Program-made: the position numbers and the translations under genes
The notes under the pieces: generated by a model
The model's input: only the letters and a program-made list of their open reading frames with translations
What the model was told of the DNA's origin: nothing
The model's database searches: none
In this document: piece after piece, positions 7,045-15,710 of the stretch
Layout: each line of letters starts with the position of its first letter
Position numbering within the stretch: position 1 is the stretch's first letter
From: Bacteroidota bacterium
GTDB lineage: Bacteria; Bacteroidota; Bacteroidia; Bacteroidales; Bacteroidaceae
Reading direction: 5' to 3'
Length of the DNA: 64,000 nucleotides
Assembly (NCBI GenBank): GCA_023425865.1
Contig: JAFABV010000046.1
Coordinates: forward strand, 1 to 64,000

Positions 7045-9738
7045 TTATTTGCTTCTAAGTGCGGCCAACGACTCTTTGAGGGCAGCGATTTTCTCCTCTG
7101 AGTCGCTCTGCTTCTTGCGCTCGCGTGCCACAACGGCCTCGGGCGCGTTGGCCACGAAGTTTTCGTTGGCCAGTTTCTTGGTGATGCCGGCCAGGAAGCC
7201 TTCGAGATGCTTGAGCTCCTTCTCCTGCCGCTCGATCTCGGCTGCCACGTCAATGAGGCTGCCGATAGGTACGGCAAACTCATCGGTACCCACCATGAAG
7301 GCACTGGCATCGGCGGCCTTGTCGGCCACCACCTCAATGGCACTGAGGTTGGCCATCTTGGTGATGATGCTGTTGTAGACCTCAAAGTTGTTGCGGCCAA
7401 CGGCCAGCAGGGCGAGCGGTTCTTTCTGGGCGATGTTCTTCTGGTTGCGTACCATGCGCACACCCGACACCACCTGCTTCACCAGCTCAATGTCGTTGCA
7501 CAACTGCTGCTCAGCCTCGGTGGCTACCGGGGTTGTGAGCGTTGCCTTCATGATGCTCTCACCTTCCTTGCGGTCGATGATGTGCTGCCACAGTTCTTCG
7601 GTGATAAACGGCATGAAGGGGTGGAGCATCTTCAACAAGGTGTCGAAGAACTGCTGGGTGGCCGCGTAGGTCTTGCCGTCGATGGGCTGACCGTATTCGG
7701 GCTTCACCATCTCCAAATACCAGCTGGAGAACTCGTCCCAGAAGAGGCGGTAGATGGTCATCAAGGCCTCGGAGATGCGATAGGTCTTGAACTGATCGTT
7801 CATGATGGCGTTCACCTCCTTGAGCTTGGCGGCAAACCACTCCACGGCCAACGCGTTGGCAGCGGGCTGGGCGATGTCGGCCGTCTGCCACCCCTGCACC
7901 AATCGGAAGGCGTTCCAAATCTTGTTGTTGAAGTTACGCCCCTGCTCGCACAGGGCCTCATCGAAGAGGATGTCGTTGCCGGCAGGAGCGGCGAGCATCA
8001 TGCCCATGCGCACGCCGTCGGCACCAAAGCGGTCGATCAGGTCCAACGGGTCGGGAGAGTTGCCCAAGCTCTTGCTCATCTTGCGCCCGAGCTTGTCGCG
8101 TACGATTCCGGTGAAGTAAACATGCTTGAAGGGGAAAGTGTGACGATACTCATAACCCGCCATGATCATACGTGCCACCCAGAAGAAGATAATGTCGGGG
8201 CCCGTCACCAAGTCTGACGTGGGATAATAGTAATTTACTTCTTCATTGTCAGGATGGCTGATACCGTCGAACACCGAGATGGGCCACAGCCAGCTGGAGA
8301 ACCAGGTGTCCAGACAGTCGCTCTCCTGCTCCAGGTCGGCGGCCGTCAAGGCACCGTTCTTCTGCTGTGCCAACTTGAGGGCCTCGTCGGCAGTCTCAGC
8401 CACCACAAAGTCGTTCTTACCCTCACCGTCCTTAAAGTACCAGGCGGGAATGCGATGTCCCCACCACAACTGGCGCGAGATGCACCAGTCTTTGATATTT
8501 TCTAACCAGTAACGATAAGTGTTCTTGTATTTTTTGGGGTAAAATTCGATGTCGTCGTTCATTACAGGGTCGAGGGCCAGGTCGGCAAAGTGGCGCATAT
8601 TGAGGAACCACTGCGTAGAGAGCTTAGGCTCAATAGGCACATTGGTGCGCTCAGAGAAACCTACCTTATTATCATAGTCCTCTATCTTCTCCATGAGCGA
8701 GGCGGCCTGCAGGTCTTTGACAATCTGCTTGCGCACGTCCATACGGTCTTGGCCTACATACATGCCGGCGGCCGCGGAGAGAGTACCGTTATCATTGAAG
8801 ATATCGATGGTCTCCAACCCGTGCTTCAGACCTAAGGCGTGGTCGTTGACATCGTGGGCGGGGGTCACCTTCAGACAGCCTGTACCAAACTCGATGTCCA
8901 CATAACCATCCTCGATTACCGGAACGCAGCGACCCACCAATGGCACGATGACATGCTTGCCCTTGAGCCAGGTGTTCTTCACGTCGTCGGGGTTGATACA
9001 CATGGCGGTGTCGCCCATGATGGTCTCAGGACGTGTGGTGGCCACTACGGCATAGTAGCCCTTCTCGTCACGATGCATCACGTTGCCCTCGTCCAAACGC
9101 TCTACAGAGGCCTGGTCCTCGGGAGCTACATAATATTTAAGGTGGAAGAGATGACTGTGCTCGTCTTTGTATATTACCTCTTCGTCCGACAAGGCGGTCT
9201 GTGCCTGCGGATCCCAGTTCACCATGCGAACGCCACGGTAAATCAGGCCTTTGTTGTAAAGGTCGACAAACACCTTGATGACACCCTCTGAACGTACGTC
9301 GTCCATGGTAAAGGCCGTGCGGTCCCAGTCGCACGAACACCCGAGCTTGCGCAACTGCTTGAGGATGATGCCTCCGTGCTCGTGGGTCCAGTCCCAGGCG
9401 TGCTTCAGAAACTCGTCACGCGAGAGGTCGGTCTTCTTGATACCCTGCTCGGCAAGTTTGTTCACCACCTTAGCCTCTGTGGCAATAGAAGCATGGTCGG
9501 TACCAGGCACCCAGCAGGCATTCTTGCCTTCCATGCGGGCACGACGCACCAGAATATCCTGAATGGTGTTGTTGAGCATGTGACCCATGTGAAGCACACC
9601 CGTGACGTTGGGAGGAGGAATCACCACCGTGTAGGGCTCACGTCCGTCGGGTTTAGAACTGAAGAGCTTGTTGTCAAGCCAGTACTCATACCATTTCGAC
9701 TCTACTTCTTTAGGGTCATATTTACTTGCTAATTCCAT
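7045..9738 (-). CDS. valS: Valyl-tRNA synthetase
   Basis: Class I aminoacyl-tRNA synthetase charging tRNA-Val. It has the HIGH motif as HMGH (residues 50-53, in PPNVTGVLHMGH), a large CP1 editing insertion, WCISRQLWWGHRIPAW, and the KMSKS loop at about residue 553. The last 60 residues are rich in E and K, the usual ValS C-terminal coiled coil. The length of 897 residues is typical. A minus-strand TATCTTTGC box (9782-9790) lies about 45 bp upstream, divergent from mazG. Confidence 0.97.
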   Translation of the reverse strand: MELASKYDPKEVESKWYEYWLDNKLFSSKPDGREPYTVVIPPPNVTGVLHMGHMLNNTIQDILVRRARMEGKNACWVPGTDHASIATEAKVVNKLAEQGIKKTDLSRDEFLKHAWDWTHEHGGIILKQLRKLGCSCDWDRTAFTMDDVRSEGVIKVFVDLYNKGLIYRGVRMVNWDPQAQTALSDEEVIYKDEHSHLFHLKYYVAPEDQASVERLDEGNVMHRDEKGYYAVVATTRPETIMGDTAMCINPDDVKNTWLKGKHVIVPLVGRCVPVIEDGYVDIEFGTGCLKVTPAHDVNDHALGLKHGLETIDIFNDNGTLSAAAGMYVGQDRMDVRKQIVKDLQAASLMEKIEDYDNKVGFSERTNVPIEPKLSTQWFLNMRHFADLALDPVMNDDIEFYPKKYKNTYRYWLENIKDWCISRQLWWGHRIPAWYFKDGEGKNDFVVAETADEALKLAQQKNGALTAADLEQESDCLDTWFSSWLWPISVFDGISHPDNEEVNYYYPTSDLVTGPDIIFFWVARMIMAGYEYRHTFPFKHVYFTGIVRDKLGRKMSKSLGNSPDPLDLIDRFGADGVRMGMMLAAPAGNDILFDEALCEQGRNFNNKIWNAFRLVQGWQTADIAQPAANALAVEWFAAKLKEVNAIMNDQFKTYRISEALMTIYRLFWDEFSSWYLEMVKPEYGQPIDGKTYAATQQFFDTLLKMLHPFMPFITEELWQHIIDRKEGESIMKATLTTPVATEAEQQLCNDIELVKQVVSGVRMVRNQKNIAQKEPLALLAVGRNNFEVYNSIITKMANLSAIEVVADKAADASAFMVGTDEFAVPIGSLIDVAAEIERQEKELKHLEGFLAGITKKLANENFVANAPEAVVARERKKQSDSEEKIAALKESLAALRSK

Positions 9739-9781
9739 GTAGGGTTTATCTTTTATACCTTTTTATAATATACAAAACGAT

Positions 9782-9790
9782 GCAAAGATA
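9782..9790 (-). promoter_or_regulatory. -7 box for valS
   Basis: Read on the minus strand this is TATCTTTGC. It is placed back-to-back with the mazG promoter, making a compact divergent promoter region. Confidence 0.6.
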
Positions 9791-9812
9791 CTAACTTTCC
9801 ATTGAAAAGCAT

Positions 9813-9821
9813 TAACTTTGC
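9813..9821 (+). promoter_or_regulatory. -7 box for mazG
   Basis: TAACTTTGC lies 18 bp before the GTG start of mazG. Transcription would begin only about 10 bases before that codon, giving a very short leader. Confidence 0.55.
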
Positions 9822-9839
9822 ACCAAAAAGATAACCACT

Positions 9840-10742
9840 GTGCATACGAGAGAAGAAATCATGAAGGCCTTCGGCAGGCTGCTCGACGTGCAGCACCGAC
9901 TGCGCAAGGAGTGTCCGTGGGACCGCAAGCAGACCATGGACAGTCTGCGACCCAACACCATCGAGGAAACCTTCGAACTGGCTGACGCCCTGACCCGACA
10001 CGACTACAACGAAATCAAGAAGGAGTTGGGCGACGTGATGGAACACGTGATGTTTTATTCCATCATCGGCAATGAGGACGGAGCGTTCGACATCGCCGAC
10101 GTATGCAACCAGGAAGCCGACAAGCTGATGTTCCGTCATCCTTTCATCAACTGGAACGAGAACAAAGGCGACTGGGGCATAGACAACGCTACCTTCACGG
10201 TAAGCAACCCCGACATGGAGATCACGAACGAAGGGCAGGTGGTGTACCGCGACGACCAAAAGACCACCGACGACAAACCAGAAACGGCATCGGCGGTAGA
10301 ACAAACCTGGGAACAGATTAAACAGCGCGAACGCGACGGCAACGAGAGCGTTCTCAGCGGCGTGCCCACGGCCCTACCCTCACTCATCAAGGCCTACCGC
10401 ATACAAGACAAGGCCCGCAACGTTGGATTCGACTGGCAGCAGCGCGAACAGGTGTGGGACAAGGTGAAAGAGGAATTGGGCGAACTTCAGGACGAACTGT
10501 CTAAGGGGGATAAAGTACGCGCGGAGCATGAGCTCGGCGATTTCCTCTTCAGTGTCATCAATGCAGCCCGACTATACAAACTCAACCCCGACAACGCCTT
10601 AGAACACACCAACCGGAAATTTATCTCCCGCTTCGGATATATCGAGGCCAAAGCCAAGGAGGCTGGACGTGACCTGAAAGACATGACGCTTGGAGAGATG
10701 GATGCTTGGTGGAACGAGGCCAAACAACAAGAACAACCCTAA
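9840..10742 (+). CDS. mazG: Nucleoside triphosphate pyrophosphohydrolase MazG
   Basis: Hydrolyses (d)NTPs to NMP and pyrophosphate, cleansing nucleotide pools and affecting starvation signalling. Two MazG modules are seen: CPWDRKQTMDSLRPNTIEET with YNEIKKELGDVMEHVMF in the first half, and KEELGELQDE with EHELGDFLFSVIN in the second. The length is 300 residues against about 260 in E. coli; the extra residues form an acidic linker (about 125-160). I chose the GTG at 9840 because HTREEIMKAF aligns with the usual N-terminus; ATG 9861 is the alternative. The lipoprotein gene follows after 6 bp. Confidence 0.92.
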   Translation: MHTREEIMKAFGRLLDVQHRLRKECPWDRKQTMDSLRPNTIEETFELADALTRHDYNEIKKELGDVMEHVMFYSIIGNEDGAFDIADVCNQEADKLMFRHPFINWNENKGDWGIDNATFTVSNPDMEITNEGQVVYRDDQKTTDDKPETASAVEQTWEQIKQRERDGNESVLSGVPTALPSLIKAYRIQDKARNVGFDWQQREQVWDKVKEELGELQDELSKGDKVRAEHELGDFLFSVINAARLYKLNPDNALEHTNRKFISRFGYIEAKAKEAGRDLKDMTLGEMDAWWNEAKQQEQP

Positions 10743-10748
10743 AAACAA

Positions 10749-11327
10749 ATGGATATGAAGAAATTAGTATTTGCAGCAATGGCATGCCTCATGGTCATGG
10801 CGATGGTCACCGGATGCAAGGACACCGCGAAAAACAACACGCAAACCGGCGACGACAGCACCGAAGTCGCTGACGCCACACCCGACAGCACCGTGTACGG
10901 CGTATGCGGAGAGAGCACTGCCATGCACACCCTCGAACTCATCACCGCGGGGGGAGACTCCATCGAATATATGATTGCCGAGGACGAGGAAGGCACGCAG
11001 GACGTGAAAGGCGGACTCTTGGTGGGTGACAGACTGGCTGTCATCGAGGGACCATCGACCGATGGCGAACGCGTGGCAAAGAAGGTCATCAACCTCACTA
11101 CCCTGTGCGGCAAATGGACCAGCATCGACAAGAACTTCGAGATACAAGAAGGCGGCGGCGTGATATCGAATATCAAGGTAGAGAAGAACCCATGGACCAG
11201 TTGGAAGATTCTCAACGGGCACTTGGTGCTTAACCGTGACACCTTCGACATCACCAACCTTGGCAGCGACTCGCTGTACCTGGAGAACAAGGAGGGAATC
11301 TTTGTCTACAAAAGATTAAAAAACTAA
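10749..11327 (+). CDS. Lipocalin-like lipoprotein
   Basis: A 192-residue lipoprotein: a hydrophobic leader with a cysteine at about residue 23 (MVTGC), then a low-complexity acidic linker. The C-terminal half (LCGKWTSIDKNFEI, KILNGHLVLNRDTF, IFVYKRLK) resembles the lipocalin-like domain common in Bacteroidetes lipoproteins. The ligand is unknown. It starts 6 bp after mazG, so the two probably share a transcript, though no functional link is apparent. ATG 10755 is an equally good start. Confidence 0.7.
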   Translation: MDMKKLVFAAMACLMVMAMVTGCKDTAKNNTQTGDDSTEVADATPDSTVYGVCGESTAMHTLELITAGGDSIEYMIAEDEEGTQDVKGGLLVGDRLAVIEGPSTDGERVAKKVINLTTLCGKWTSIDKNFEIQEGGGVISNIKVEKNPWTSWKILNGHLVLNRDTFDITNLGSDSLYLENKEGIFVYKRLKN

Positions 11328-11483
11328 ACCGGTAGTTACACCCTGCGCTCAACGCAAGATGAGTTTGGGAATGATGAACATGAAGTGAAAGATGCGGGTG
11401 AATCTACCTAACACGCGGAGTGAGGTGGAAGTTCATCGACCGTATGAGCAACTCACCCTTCTCATCTTTTAGTCACTCAGGAA

Positions 11484-12398
11484 ATGGAGCCATTCAAAGT
11501 ACATATCTTAGGCTGTGGAAGTGCATTGCCTACACTGAAACACTCGGCAACCTCGCAGGTGGTGGAGATACGCGGTAAGTATTTCATGATAGACTGCGGC
11601 GAAGGCACCCAGATACAGCTGCGCCGCTCACACGTGGCATTCACCAAGATACAGGCGGTGTTCATCTCCCACCTGCACGGTGACCACTGCTTCGGACTCA
11701 TCGGTATGATCTCCACCTTCGGCATGCTCGGCCGTACGGCCCCACTGCACATCTATGCCCCCGCGGATTTAGAACCGATACTCGACGCCCAGCTGAGACT
11801 GTTCTGTGGTGGATTGGAATACGAAGTGGCGTTCCATGCCATAGACTCCACCTGCCATACTGTCATCTACGAGGACAAAAGTCTTACAGTGGAAACCATT
11901 CCTCTCGACCATCGCATCGCCTGCAGCGGATTTCTCTTTCGGGAACGCCCCACGCTGCCTCATATCCGACGAGACATGATCGACTTCTACGGCATTCCGC
12001 TCAGCCAGATCAACAATATCAAGAACGGCACCGACTGGACAACCCCTGACGGTGATGTGGTGCCCAACGCCAAACTCACCCTCCCACCCAATCCACCACG
12101 CTCCTATGCCTACTGCAGCGACACACGCTACATGCCCCACCTCTACAAAATGGTAAAAGGCGTCACCTTATTATACCATGAGTCTACGTACGACGCTTCC
12201 TGTGCCGATCGAGCCCGGCTCTATTTCCATTCCACCTCCCAACAGGCTGCCACCGTAGCACGTGACGCTGAGGTGGGAAAATTAGTGCTCGGACATTTCA
12301 GCGCACGGTATGAAAACGAAGCGGGGATTCTCGATGAAGCTACCGCAATCTTCCCCAATTGTGTCCTCGCAATAGAGGGAATGACCATAGAATTATAA
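11484..12398 (+). CDS. rnz: Ribonuclease Z, tRNA 3' processing
   Basis: Zinc endonuclease that trims 3' trailers from tRNA precursors. The metallo-beta-lactamase signature HLHGDH lies at residues 63-68, with AYCSDTRYMP and LVLGHFSARY supplying later metal ligands, and YHESTYD the exosite-side motif. The length of 304 residues matches bacterial RNase Z. Confidence 0.94.
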   Translation: MEPFKVHILGCGSALPTLKHSATSQVVEIRGKYFMIDCGEGTQIQLRRSHVAFTKIQAVFISHLHGDHCFGLIGMISTFGMLGRTAPLHIYAPADLEPILDAQLRLFCGGLEYEVAFHAIDSTCHTVIYEDKSLTVETIPLDHRIACSGFLFRERPTLPHIRRDMIDFYGIPLSQINNIKNGTDWTTPDGDVVPNAKLTLPPNPPRSYAYCSDTRYMPHLYKMVKGVTLLYHESTYDASCADRARLYFHSTSQQAATVARDAEVGKLVLGHFSARYENEAGILDEATAIFPNCVLAIEGMTIEL

Positions 12399-12826
12399 CA
12401 TTTATATAAAAAATGCCATAATTTAAGGAGTATTAGGAGATTATCTTGTAAAATTTGTTGTTGGTAATCAAAATTTTCGTATCTTTGCAGTGCAATTTGA
12501 CTGAATAAGACATTGATAGCCGTTGCAACATCAACTTTACCTTTGTCTGCTTCATTCAATGCAATGGTCTTAGAACAGAAACGATGCACAACTATGATGA
12601 AATAGATTGTAGCGCTGATAAATTTAGAAAAGAGATATATCATGGGGAAATATGACAGATATCCACCCGTGTGAAACGAAAGTTATAAAAACAGGAAATA
12701 AAGTTAGGACTTTGATAAATGAACCGAATCACTCAGTGTACAGTTCTTGTACGCAGAGCGTACCAATCATTTGAAACGTCCTCCCAAACGCAAAATATTA
12801 TATAATACATTATTAATACTTTTTTT
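12399..12826. other. Gene-free gap with ompA leader
   Basis: No convincing gene is present. The gap is AT-rich and holds one good promoter (12454-12488), followed by about 330 bases before the OmpA start, so a long 5' leader is predicted. A minus-strand frame over 12470-12640 (containing ADKGKVDVATAINVLF) looks mildly protein-like but has no recognisable family. Confidence 0.5.
12454..12488 (+). promoter_or_regulatory. Promoter for OmpA-family gene
   Basis: A TTTG -33 element (12454-12457) and TATCTTTGC (12480-12488) are separated by 22 bp, close to the Bacteroidetes consensus spacing. The nearest downstream gene starts about 330 bp later. Confidence 0.6.
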
Positions 12827-13870
12827 ATGAAAAAACTTTTATTCGTTGCTGCCATGCTTGGCATTGGCATCAGTAGTGTGCAGGCACAGGTAGCCTATGA
12901 GAAGGCTAAGGCATTCGATAACATTTATCTTGGAATCGAAGGCGGTGCAACCACCAATCTCACTTTTAACCACACTTTCCCTCTCAATGGAGCTGCTGGT
13001 ATCAAGTTGGGTAAGAACTTTAGCCCTGTTTTCGGTGCTAACATTGAAGGTGTTGCTCTTTTCGGTGATAACAACTTCATCTACTCTAAGAACGTCGTTA
13101 AGGCTGTAAACGTAGGCCTGAACGGAACTATCAATTTCACCAACCTCTTTGGTGAATATCGTCCCGACCGTACCTTCGAGGTAGGTGCTGAGGCTGGTAT
13201 CGGCTATCTGCACTTCTTCGGCAATAAGGGTATCGCTGATCAGACCAAGACTGATGACGATGAGCTCTCTGCAAAGACCGCCCTCACTTTCGCTTGGAAC
13301 CTTGGCGAGCAGAAGGCTTGGCAGGTCTATGTGGCTCCTACCATCTTCTGGAACCTGACTGGCCGCACTGATGACCCCGTTAAGTTCAACAAGAACTACG
13401 CTCAGGTTGGTCTGTTCGCTGGTGTGAACTACAAGTTCAAGACCTCTAACGGCACACATAACTTCAAGGTTTACGACCTCACCGACATGAACAACGAGCT
13501 CAACGACCTCCGCGCTCAGCTGGCTGCTAAGCCTAAGGAAGTAGTGAAGGAAGTAGTGAAGGAAGTAGTGAAGGAAGTTCCCGTTGCTGCTGCTACCTCT
13601 CAGTATTTCGTAACCTTCGCACAGGGTAGTTCAGCTCTCTCTAACGAGGCTAAGTCTATCCTCAACGACGTGAAGAGCGGAAGCCGCGTTCAGATTATCG
13701 GTACTGCTTCTCCCGAGGGTTCTAAGGCTCTTAACGACAAGCTGTCTCAGGCTCGTGCTGACGTAGTTGCTAACTACTTGAAGTCTAAGGGCGTTACTGT
13801 TGAGTCTGCAGTTGGTAAGGGCGTTCAGGGCGTTACTTCTAACCGTCTGGCTATCGTTTACGTAAAGTAA
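12827..13870 (+). CDS. OmpA-family outer-membrane protein
   Basis: Probably a major surface porin or anchor. A signal peptide (MKKLLFVAAMLGIGISSVQA, cut before Q) leads into an N-terminal beta-barrel of about 200 residues rich in alternating aromatic/polar strands, then a VKEV repeat linker (about 238-252). The C-terminal domain (FVTFAQGSSALSNEAKSILNDV, IIGTASPEGSKALNDKLSQARA) is the OmpA peptidoglycan-binding fold, with SQARADVVANYL the usual helix. Strong T- and A-ending codon use such as GCT and GTT, unlike its neighbours, suggests very high expression. Confidence 0.9.
   Translation: MKKLLFVAAMLGIGISSVQAQVAYEKAKAFDNIYLGIEGGATTNLTFNHTFPLNGAAGIKLGKNFSPVFGANIEGVALFGDNNFIYSKNVVKAVNVGLNGTINFTNLFGEYRPDRTFEVGAEAGIGYLHFFGNKGIADQTKTDDDELSAKTALTFAWNLGEQKAWQVYVAPTIFWNLTGRTDDPVKFNKNYAQVGLFAGVNYKFKTSNGTHNFKVYDLTDMNNELNDLRAQLAAKPKEVVKEVVKEVVKEVPVAAATSQYFVTFAQGSSALSNEAKSILNDVKSGSRVQIIGTASPEGSKALNDKLSQARADVVANYLKSKGVTVESAVGKGVQGVTSNRLAIVYVK
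13536..13580 (+). repeat. 12-bp coding tandem repeat in OmpA linker
   Basis: The unit GAAGTAGTGAAG is repeated about three and a half times and encodes (VVKE)n. Because the unit is a multiple of three, gain or loss of copies changes linker length without shifting the frame. Confidence 0.85.
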
Positions 13871-13910
13871 CTTCTTCTCAACTCTGCTCTTTCTTAGAGC
13901 AATAATATCA

Positions 13911-13964
13911 GGCACAATTGTTCTTACCATCTAAGGGATGGAAGGACGATTGTGTCTTTTTTTT
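13911..13964 (+). terminator. Terminator of OmpA gene
   Basis: A long imperfect stem (CACAATTGTTCTTACCATC pairing with GATGGAAGGACGATTGTG) is followed by eight T. It is strong and correctly placed 40 bp after the stop. Confidence 0.85.
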
Positions 13965-13974
13965 GTCAGCTATA

Positions 13975-14285
13975 CTGATGCATATGAGCGGGGAATATAG
14001 GGCTCAATCAACATTACGAGGGAACGGCAATCATGCAAAGCACACCGTATTAGATTAAGATACCTGTTGACGCTGAATCCGTCAGCAGTTTACTTCCATC
14101 CCAGTATTACATCATCAATCTCCTCGACTTTTCCCGTTGACAGATGGAATCGTACCAAGCAAGTTTACCCACCGCTTGGCTCACGCAAAGTATCCAGATG
14201 GGTTACAGGCAGTAATGCCAAGTTATCGTTGCAAAAGACATGACCACTATCGGAGGGATGATACTTGGCAACAAAGGTCGCTCCT
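13975..14285 (-). pseudogene. Possible decayed gene fragment, unknown family
   Basis: Reading the minus strand from 14285 gives one continuous, protein-like frame interrupted by two TAA stops: a segment with AKYHPSDSGHVFCNDN and LPVTHLDTLREPSGG, then VRFHLSTGKVEEIDDVILGW, then TADGFSVNRYL. Composition and residue pattern look coding, but no start, no intact length and no recognised family remain. I infer an old pseudogene. Confidence 0.35.
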
Positions 14286-14460
14286 TACAGTTATTGGATA
14301 GAAAATAAGCATACAAGAAATTCCTTACTATGAAAGATCATTGCTGGCAATAGGGCACACGCGAAAGTGCTACGAACTTGCAATGAATATCTCTTATCGG
14401 AGGATTTCCTGATTTTATAGGGACTCAGCATAAATTTGTATCTCCCAAAATGTTAAGCAG

Positions 14461-14698
14461 ACAGTAATATATATTAATATCTTCCCAAGAAAATAAAGCG
14501 GACAGTAATATATATTAATATCTTCCGAGAAGTTAAACGGACAGTAATATATATTAATATCTTCCAAGAAAATAAAGCGGACGGTAATATATATTAACAT
14601 CTTCCGAGAAGTTAAACGGACAGTAATAATATTAATATCTTCCCCAAAAAATTAAGCGGACAGAAATATATATTAAAATCCTCCAAGAAGTTTAGCGG
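14461..14698. repeat. Six-copy 39-41 bp AT-rich tandem array
   Basis: Units start at 14461, 14502, 14541, 14581, 14620 and 14660. Most open with ACAGTAATATATATTAATAT; four contain the perfect 12-bp palindrome TAATATATATTA, while unit 5 is shortened and unit 6 altered. The second part of the unit alternates between two versions, one with AAGAAAATAAAGCGG and one with GAGAAGTTAAACGG, so the real period is an A+B pair of about 80 bp. Degenerate half-units flank both ends. The array lies between the 3' ends of two convergent genes, so a promoter role is unlikely. Confidence 0.9.
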
Positions 14699-14849
14699 AC
14701 AGCAATATCATAGATTAGTTGCCTATAACTTCTTGATGGAAAACTATGCCACACGAAGGAAGGAAGCTCGGAAGGGTCGTAATCTACAACAGAAGGCTGA
14801 CCTCACGGCCAGCCTTCATCACTTACAACGTAAAATGTACAGGTATGAG

Positions 14850-15638
14850 TTACATTTTACTGATAATTCCTCGTTTTGTCGCTTCGATGAATTTCAGGAT
14901 ATTCTGAATTTCGGGGCCGTCGGGCACCTGATCCCTGATTTGCAACAAAGCGTCAAACACACTGTTCTGACCGTGGAATACCAGACGATAGGCATTGGCA
15001 ATATGCTTCTGCTCCTTCTGCCCTATTCCATTCAGTTCCATGATCTTCTTATTCGGACCACCGTAGCTCACAGGGTTATCACCCGCAACGATATACGGCG
15101 GCACATCTTTAGAGAATCGGGTACCGGCCTGAATCATTGCCATGTCGCCCACACGCGTGCAAGGGTTCTCAATCACCGACGACGAGAAGATGACATGATT
15201 GCCAATAATGCAGTCACCGGCTATCTTGGTACCATAGCCAAACACATTCTTGTTGCCAATCTTAGTATCATGACTGATATGCGCACCCTCCATCAGGAAG
15301 TTGTCATCGCCTATCACCGTCTGTCCACCAGCATGGGTGGCACGGTTGATGACCACATTCTCACGAATGATATTGTTATTGCCGATGACGAGTTGTGAAC
15401 GCTCGCCCATGAAGTTGAAGTCTTGTGGCAGAGCAGCCAACACAGTACCCTGGTGTATCTTGTTGCCATTGCCCATACGCGTGCCGCAGAGCACACTCAC
15501 AAAGGGATAGATGATACAGTTATCACCAATCTCAACGTCATCCTCGATATAAACGAAAGGGTATATCTTGCAGCCATCACCAATCTTCGCCTTCGGGGAA
15601 ACCACGGCTTTGTCACTAATTTCGCTTGCCATAATCAT
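14850..15638 (-). CDS. lpxA: Acyl-ACP--UDP-N-acetylglucosamine O-acyltransferase
   Basis: First enzyme of lipid A synthesis, moving a 3-hydroxyacyl chain from ACP to UDP-GlcNAc in the cytosol. It has a left-handed beta-helix of hexapeptide repeats over about residues 5-190, the catalytic histidine in GAHISHDTKIGN (H123), and the C-terminal helical domain (QNSVFDALLQIRDQ). The length of 262 residues is right. Two starts are possible (15638 or 15632). It stands alone: lpxD and lpxC-fabZ, which usually adjoin it in Bacteroidales, are absent, and an efflux operon lies upstream. It could therefore be a second copy. Confidence 0.93.
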   Translation of the reverse strand: MIMASEISDKAVVSPKAKIGDGCKIYPFVYIEDDVEIGDNCIIYPFVSVLCGTRMGNGNKIHQGTVLAALPQDFNFMGERSQLVIGNNNIIRENVVINRATHAGGQTVIGDDNFLMEGAHISHDTKIGNKNVFGYGTKIAGDCIIGNHVIFSSSVIENPCTRVGDMAMIQAGTRFSKDVPPYIVAGDNPVSYGGPNKKIMELNGIGQKEQKHIANAYRLVFHGQNSVFDALLQIRDQVPDGPEIQNILKFIEATKRGIISKM

Positions 15639-15666
15639 TATATTTTATCGCCATTTGTGAATCACA

Positions 15667-15706
15667 AATTTTGAATTATGAATTGTGAATTGTGAATTGT
15701 GAATTA
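15667..15706. repeat. AATTNTG heptamer tandem repeat
   Basis: Five heptamers (AATTTTG, AATTATG, then three AATTGTG) end in AATTA. It sits 5 bp past the 3' end of the outer-membrane channel gene, as the related run at 4346-4378 sits past nth. Confidence 0.85.
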
Positions 15707-15710
15707 TATA

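Noticed and set aside
12221..12643. Minus-strand frame overlapping rnz and the ompA leader
   Set aside because: The rnz half is plainly antisense; the remaining part is weakly protein-like but has no family or start signal.
14415..14600. A 61-codon minus-strand frame within the 40-bp array
   Set aside because: It is only the tandem repeat read in one frame (recurring INIYYCP); unit lengths of 39-41 bp would break any real coding frame.
14461..14698. CRISPR array
   Set aside because: The whole unit is conserved and there are no unique spacers; no cas genes are near.
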